Assembly: GCA_021784595.1 (NCBI GenBank)
Contig: JAJYHT010000091.1
Span: 1-64,000, forward strand
DNA: 64,000 nucleotides
Origin: Bacillota bacterium
Lineage (GTDB): Bacteria > Bacillota > Sulfobacillia > Sulfobacillales > Sulfobacillaceae
Direction: 5' to 3'
The position numbers were made by a program, and so were the translations under genes. Each line of letters begins with the position of its first letter. The first letter of the stretch is position 1. Positions 59,922-64,000 of the stretch are shown one piece after another. The notes under the pieces were generated by a model, which was not told where the DNA came from, made no database searches, and saw only the letters and a list, made by a program, of their open reading frames with translations.

Positions 59922-60903
59922 ACTGCTTTGCCTCCCGTTGTTGAACCACATGGCAAGCGATAAGCGATGACCCGGTCATGCGCAATTCGGGCGGTTGTTC
60001 CCGGCAGACGCGCTGAACAAGACTGCAGCGATCAGCATAAGCGCATCCTTTGGGAAAATCACGCGGGTCTGGCGGGTTTCCGGGAATGCCTATTGCAGTG
60101 GCCTGGTCGTCGCTTAATCGAGGGACGGCCCGGATTAAACCTTCGGTGTAGGGATGATGCAGCGCCGTAGGGTCATGCAACGTTGCACCTGCGGTGACTT
60201 CCACGATTTTACCGGCGTACATTATGGCCACGCGCTGCGCTAAAGTCGACACCAACTGAAAGTCATGAGAAATAAACAAGATGGCAAAGTGTTGGCGTCG
60301 TTGGATTTCGACGATCTCGTCCAAAATGGTACGCTGTATTACCACATCGAGACCAGTGGTCGGTTCATCCATGATCACTAGTTTGGGGCTCAGTGCGATA
60401 GAAATGGCAATGACCACCCGTTGGCGCATGCCTCCGGATAGTTCATGAGGATAGCGTTGCAATGTGTCCGGGTTCAGCCGCACTAATTGAAGCAGTTCTT
60501 GGGCCCGTTCTATTCCTTCCTCACGAGTCAGCGTTTGGTGGCTTTTTAAGGTGTCTAATATTTGTTCGCCGACGGTCATGACGGGATTTAAGGCATTCAT
60601 CGCCGTTTGAAACGCCATGGAGACTTCCGCCCATCGGAATTGTCGCAACTCTTCGTGTTTCATGGCATAGATATCGCGCCCTGCGATCCGGACACTGCCT
60701 GACGTCATCGAAGCATGTTTTAGTAACCGCATGGCAGTATACGCCAACGTTGATTTTCCCGACCCCGACTCACCAATCAAACCCAGAATTTCTTGGGGAT
60801 AAACATCCAGGAAGACGTTTCTTACCACGGTTACGGGCTCTGGGCCACTATCATATTGCACACTGACATCCTTTAGCGACAGAATCGGCTCTTGCTCAAT
60901 CAA
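59911..60903 (-). CDS. oligopeptide ABC transporter ATP-binding protein (OppD type)
   Basis: A 330-residue ATPase: Walker A GESGSGKSTLAYTAM, signature LSGGMRQRVVIAISIAL, Walker B LVIMDEPTTGLD, H-loop ISHDF, and GCAYADRCSLVQRVC near the C terminus. The start is TTG (60903-60901) overlapping the OppC stop as TTGA, with GGGAGG upstream. It pairs with the OppF-type protein on the two permeases. Confidence 0.92.
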   Translation of the reverse strand: MIEQEPILSLKDVSVQYDSGPEPVTVVRNVFLDVYPQEILGLIGESGSGKSTLAYTAMRLLKHASMTSGSVRIAGRDIYAMKHEELRQFRWAEVSMAFQTAMNALNPVMTVGEQILDTLKSHQTLTREEGIERAQELLQLVRLNPDTLQRYPHELSGGMRQRVVIAISIALSPKLVIMDEPTTGLDVVIQRTILDEIVEIQRRQHFAILFISHDFQLVSTLAQRVAIMYAGKIVEVTAGATLHDPTALHHPYTEGLIRAVPRLSDDQATAIGIPGNPPDPRDFPKGCAYADRCSLVQRVCREQPPELRMTGSSLIACHVVQQREAKQYGI

Positions 60904-61850
60904 TTGTTTGGCCTCCCCTGGTGTGGTTTGCCGAATTGCTTGCTCGCGCGCCGCGCTTGTCTTAACCGAGGATTGGTCAATTCATCCACCCCGAAGTTCA
61001 TCAATGCCATGCTCGCGCCAAAAAGAGCAATCGCCGCTCCCGGTGCCACTAGCCACCACCAAGCCCCATTTAACAGAGCCTGGCCAATCTGGGCCCAAAA
61101 CAACATGGTACCCCATGATATCGAATTAGGGTTGCCTAGTCCCAAAAACTGTAGTGAAGCTGCCGCAAGAACTGCGCCTAGGGTGCCAAACATCAAATTG
61201 GCGATGACGAGGGACAACATATTGGGCAAGATCTCGTGGATTAAAATATGCCAATGAGAGGCTCCCGCCAATCGTGCCGCTACCACAAAATCCCGGCGTA
61301 CATAAGTCAAGGTTTGGGAACGGAGCACCCGCGCCCCCCAAGCCCAGCCAGTTAATCCCATGACCAATGCCAGCGTCCAGGTCTCGGTTTGATGGATGTA
61401 CGCGGTGATGACAATGAGAAGCGGCAAGCCCGGAATTACCAGCATGATGTTGGTCATGGTGTTGAATAGGGTATCGGTCCGTCCTCCCAAATAGGCTGGC
61501 AACATCCCCAATACAATGGCTAAACTGGTGGCCATAATGCCGGCGCTGATACCAATGCCGAGCGAGACCCGGCTGCCTACGATAAGTTGTGATAGCACAT
61601 CCTGTCCAGTGGCAGTGGTGCCAAACCAATGGTGCCAAGAGGGACCCTGAAAAGGAATGAATTGGGTTGCCTGCGGATTATATGGGGCGAGCACGGGAGC
61701 AAACACTGCCATCAATACGAAAACCATAAAAATCCCAAAGCCCAAAGCCGCTTTTTTGTTGCCAAAAAAACCTCGCCATACACTAGGCCGCCGTCCACGC
61801 ACCCGGGGAGTCGGTAAAAGGACCTGATCCACATCGCTGCTTTGTGTCAT
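60900..61850 (-). CDS. oligopeptide ABC transporter permease (OppC type)
   Basis: A 316-residue permease with six segments. The N-terminal extension, FFGNKKAALGFGIFMVFVLMAVFAP, and the GTTATGQDVLSQLIVGSRVSLGIG motif are OppC/DppC features; the EAA loop is VAARLAGASHWHILIHEILPN. ATG 61850 overlaps the OppB stop as ATGA. Confidence 0.92.
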   Translation of the reverse strand: MTQSSDVDQVLLPTPRVRGRRPSVWRGFFGNKKAALGFGIFMVFVLMAVFAPVLAPYNPQATQFIPFQGPSWHHWFGTTATGQDVLSQLIVGSRVSLGIGISAGIMATSLAIVLGMLPAYLGGRTDTLFNTMTNIMLVIPGLPLLIVITAYIHQTETWTLALVMGLTGWAWGARVLRSQTLTYVRRDFVVAARLAGASHWHILIHEILPNMLSLVIANLMFGTLGAVLAAASLQFLGLGNPNSISWGTMLFWAQIGQALLNGAWWWLVAPGAAIALFGASMALMNFGVDELTNPRLRQARRASKQFGKPHQGRPNN

Positions 61851-62842
61851 GAATATGCGCCTCCTTGGCCTTGGCGGGTCCTGGGGTCAAGGCGGCCATA
61901 TAGCATTTCTACTATAAAATTAGCAATTAGGACGGCTAACGCAATCACCAGGAACAATCCTTGCATTAATGGGTAATCCTCGTTTTGCACCGCCACCAAA
62001 AGCTGATAGCCTACTCCTGGATAACTAAATACGACTTCGGTGAGTAAGGCGCCACCTACTACAAATCCGAGCGACATGGCAAAACTGGTGAGACTGGGCA
62101 ATATCGCGTTGCGGGCGGCATATTGAAACATCAAGCGTCGCTTTTTCACGCCCTTGGCTTCGGCAAAAGTAATATAGTCCTCGCCTAAGGTTTGAATCAT
62201 ATTGTTGCGCATCCCAACCATCCATCCGCCCAGAGAGCTTACCACGATGGTAAGGGCGGGCAGCAACGCATGCCGAAGCACATTTAGGATAAAACTCAGA
62301 CTCCAGGCTGGATTAATGCCGGTGGAATAGGCATGCGCTAAGGGAAACCAATGGTACACATAAGCAAGGAAATAGAGTAGCAGCAGCGCCAGCCAAAAAT
62401 AAGGCAAAGCTGCGGTAAACATGGCTACTGTAGACAGCAGGTTATCCCAAAATTGTCCGTGGTTCCAGGCTAAATAGACACCCACCGCCGTTCCCAGAAC
62501 CATGCTAATAATGGTAGCGGTGCCGACCAAGCCCAGAGTCCAAGGTAGACTCTGGGCGATAATTTGGCCGACCGGGATCGGGTAGTAGGTTAAGGATAGG
62601 CCGAGATTGCCGTGCAGCAAATGTCCTAGGTAAATCACGTACTGTTGCCACAAAGGCTGTTTGGTAATACCAAACTGCAACTTTAGAGCATGCAAGGCTT
62701 GGGCTGTAAGCTGGCCTTTATACCGACCCAACATCAAAATCGCGGGATTTCCCGGCATCAGCCGCGGCAACACGAAATTTACGGTTACCGCAGCCCATAA
62801 CGATATGAAGAGAAATCCCAGTCGACTTAATACATATTTCAT
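61847..62842 (-). CDS. oligopeptide ABC transporter permease (OppB type)
   Basis: A 331-residue permease. SLWAAVTVNFVLPRLMPGNP at the start and the EAA loop FAEAKGVKKRRLMFQYAARNAILPSL with the LTEVVFSYPGVGYQLL end mark OppB/DppB. AGGGGAGCG lies before ATG 62842, 8 bases after the binding-protein stop. Confidence 0.92.
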   Translation of the reverse strand: MKYVLSRLGFLFISLWAAVTVNFVLPRLMPGNPAILMLGRYKGQLTAQALHALKLQFGITKQPLWQQYVIYLGHLLHGNLGLSLTYYPIPVGQIIAQSLPWTLGLVGTATIISMVLGTAVGVYLAWNHGQFWDNLLSTVAMFTAALPYFWLALLLLYFLAYVYHWFPLAHAYSTGINPAWSLSFILNVLRHALLPALTIVVSSLGGWMVGMRNNMIQTLGEDYITFAEAKGVKKRRLMFQYAARNAILPSLTSFAMSLGFVVGGALLTEVVFSYPGVGYQLLVAVQNEDYPLMQGLFLVIALAVLIANFIVEMLYGRLDPRTRQGQGGAYS

Positions 62843-62852
62843 GAGCGCTCCC

Positions 62853-64000
62853 CTAGTTTCGCGGTGTTAAGTGAGTGATGACAATGGCTTCGGCCGGGTC
62901 GGTCCAAGGCTGTGGTGCAGCATAGGGATTCGATGCGCTTGGCCACCCAGTGAAGTATTGATCACTATATTCGTACCAATTGACACCATTAAGCAAGGGA
63001 ATAGCCGGTAACTGACGAGCCGTAATTTCTTCAATTTGGTTCATCAATTGATGCTGTTGTTGGGGAGAACTGCTCGTCTTAAAGGCTGCTAACGCATTTT
63101 GGGTTGTCGAATTGCTCCACTGCTCGAAGTTAGCCTGACCTAAGAGTCCCCGGTAAAGGTAATACGGAGTGGCTCCCATGTCGGTCCAAGACATTGCCAA
63201 CTGGTAATTGCCCGTCGACAAGTTGGAGTAGTAGGCACCAAACGCTAATTGCTCTACGGTGGCTTTAATGCCCACGGCTTGCAGTTGGGTAGCCATCAGC
63301 GAGCAATCGGTATCCCAATCAGTCCATCCGGCCGGTACCTCCAAAGTAAATTGCAGCGGTTGGCCAGACGGAGAGACAAAAATTCCTTGAGAGTTTTTGT
63401 GATACCCATTTTTCTCCAAAATACTTATCGCTTTCGACGGGTTATACGAAAGGCTGTCCTTCTTCACTGAAAGATTCTTAGCAAGCCAAGAGTTCTCCAG
63501 CGGCAAAGCCAGTGAGGTCGGCGAGGTTGCAGGCGGTTCGTAGCCATATTCTCCAACTTTCCATAGTTGGGTCCGGTTAATGGCATAACTGATGGCCTGC
63601 CGTACCGCAAGCTGTCCCAAAAGTGGATTCTTAAGATTGGGATACAGCATTAGAGGGCCGGACGGTGAGAACCAATACTTGTTGTAGTTGGCATTCTTGC
63701 TGACAAATACCTTATTGATATTGGGGAGAAACAGTCCGGTCCAGTCGACTTTGCCGGACGTTAAGGCGAGCGTCGCACTTTCATTGCCTGTGTAATCCAA
63801 GAACTCCACAGTTTTAACTTTTGGAGCTCCTCCCCAATAATTCGGATTGACCTTGAACGTCACGGTTTCCGGATTAAACGATTTTAACAGGTACGGACCT
63901 GTTCCCACAGGTGCAGGATTAGTATCTTGGGCAGGGTTGCTCTGCTGTGACCAGATGCTCTTAGGAATGATATAGATCGATCCCAATAGCGTTTCCAAGT
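62853..64000 (-). CDS. oligopeptide-binding protein (family 5), 5' end outside the window
   Basis: At least 382 residues of a family-5 solute-binding protein; the N terminus with its signal lies beyond 64000. APVGTGPYLLKSFNPETVTFKVNPNYWGGAPKVKTVEF is the family-5 signature, and RQAISYAINR a later conserved helix. Secreted or lipid-anchored receptor for the Opp-type importer encoded after it; substrate could be oligopeptides, nickel or oligosaccharides, as the family is broad. Confidence 0.9.
   Translation of the reverse strand, partial: LETLLGSIYIIPKSIWSQQSNPAQDTNPAPVGTGPYLLKSFNPETVTFKVNPNYWGGAPKVKTVEFLDYTGNESATLALTSGKVDWTGLFLPNINKVFVSKNANYNKYWFSPSGPLMLYPNLKNPLLGQLAVRQAISYAINRTQLWKVGEYGYEPPATSPTSLALPLENSWLAKNLSVKKDSLSYNPSKAISILEKNGYHKNSQGIFVSPSGQPLQFTLEVPAGWTDWDTDCSLMATQLQAVGIKATVEQLAFGAYYSNLSTGNYQLAMSWTDMGATPYYLYRGLLGQANFEQWSNSTTQNALAAFKTSSSPQQQHQLMNQIEEITARQLPAIPLLNGVNWYEYSDQYFTGWPSASNPYAAPQPWTDPAEAIVITHLTPRN

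Overview
The window looks like 64 kb of chromosome from a Gram-positive, Firmicutes-type bacterium. The evidence is strong AGGAGG-type ribosome sites, many lipoproteins with an L-x-G-C lipobox, BMP-family and oligopeptide ABC transporters, PadR, HxlR, LacI and MerR regulators, and frequent GTG/TTG starts. The mix of genes and the base composition bring a Sulfobacillus-like acidophile to mind. That is an impression, because no rRNA or other taxonomic marker is present.

Positions 1 to about 19.6 kb read as an integrated mobile element. From the left edge it holds a block of 23-bp direct repeats that resembles an IS21-type end, a ParM-like plasmid actin with an overlapping partner, an AbrB-domain gene pair, a short tyrosine recombinase, and a tandem pair of cysteine-containing proteins, the second fused to a glucosaminidase-type lysin domain. 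These are followed by a 427-bp Tn3-like miniature element (34-bp inverted repeats, 5-bp target duplication), a lipoprotein and a serine resolvase. Next come a three-gene secreted/lipoprotein operon, two small membrane proteins, a compact FtsH-like protease operon with a DUF1599-type gene, some hypothetical genes, and a full-length tyrosine integrase. The integrase abuts a 48-bp fragment equal to the 3' end of a tRNA-Lys(CTT) gene, the expected attachment site.

Positions 19.6-25.6 kb are a graveyard of further insertions: a decayed recombinase tail on the other side of the tRNA fragment, a ParB-like gene whose start appears mutated to ACG, a STAND ATPase, an IS4-family transposase fragment, an autoregulated-looking PadR/DUF998 pair, and a recombinase killed by an in-frame stop.

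From about 25.6 kb the gene order looks like core or adaptive chromosome: a HAD phosphatase with a shortened end, an RCK-domain protein, DedA, dapF, a split chromate transporter pair, a MerR/acyl-CoA dehydrogenase/acyl-CoA ligase operon, and a Ca2+-type P-ATPase. A sugar ABC operon follows, led by a 1022-residue fusion of a LacI regulator to a glycogen-debranching-type glycosidase, then a flippase. A nucleoside-type ABC transporter is joined to psuG and psuK, which suggests pseudouridine uptake and breakdown. After these come a VIT-family transporter, a PLD/helicase/DUF3427-type defence-like protein, and an oligopeptide ABC operon cut by the right edge.

The most unusual items are the LacI-glycosidase fusion with a palindromic operator just upstream, the transporter-psuGK pseudouridine operon, the Tn3-like miniature element sitting exactly on a stop codon, and the tandem integration site at tRNA-Lys. 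All family assignments are by eye from motifs; no database search was run.
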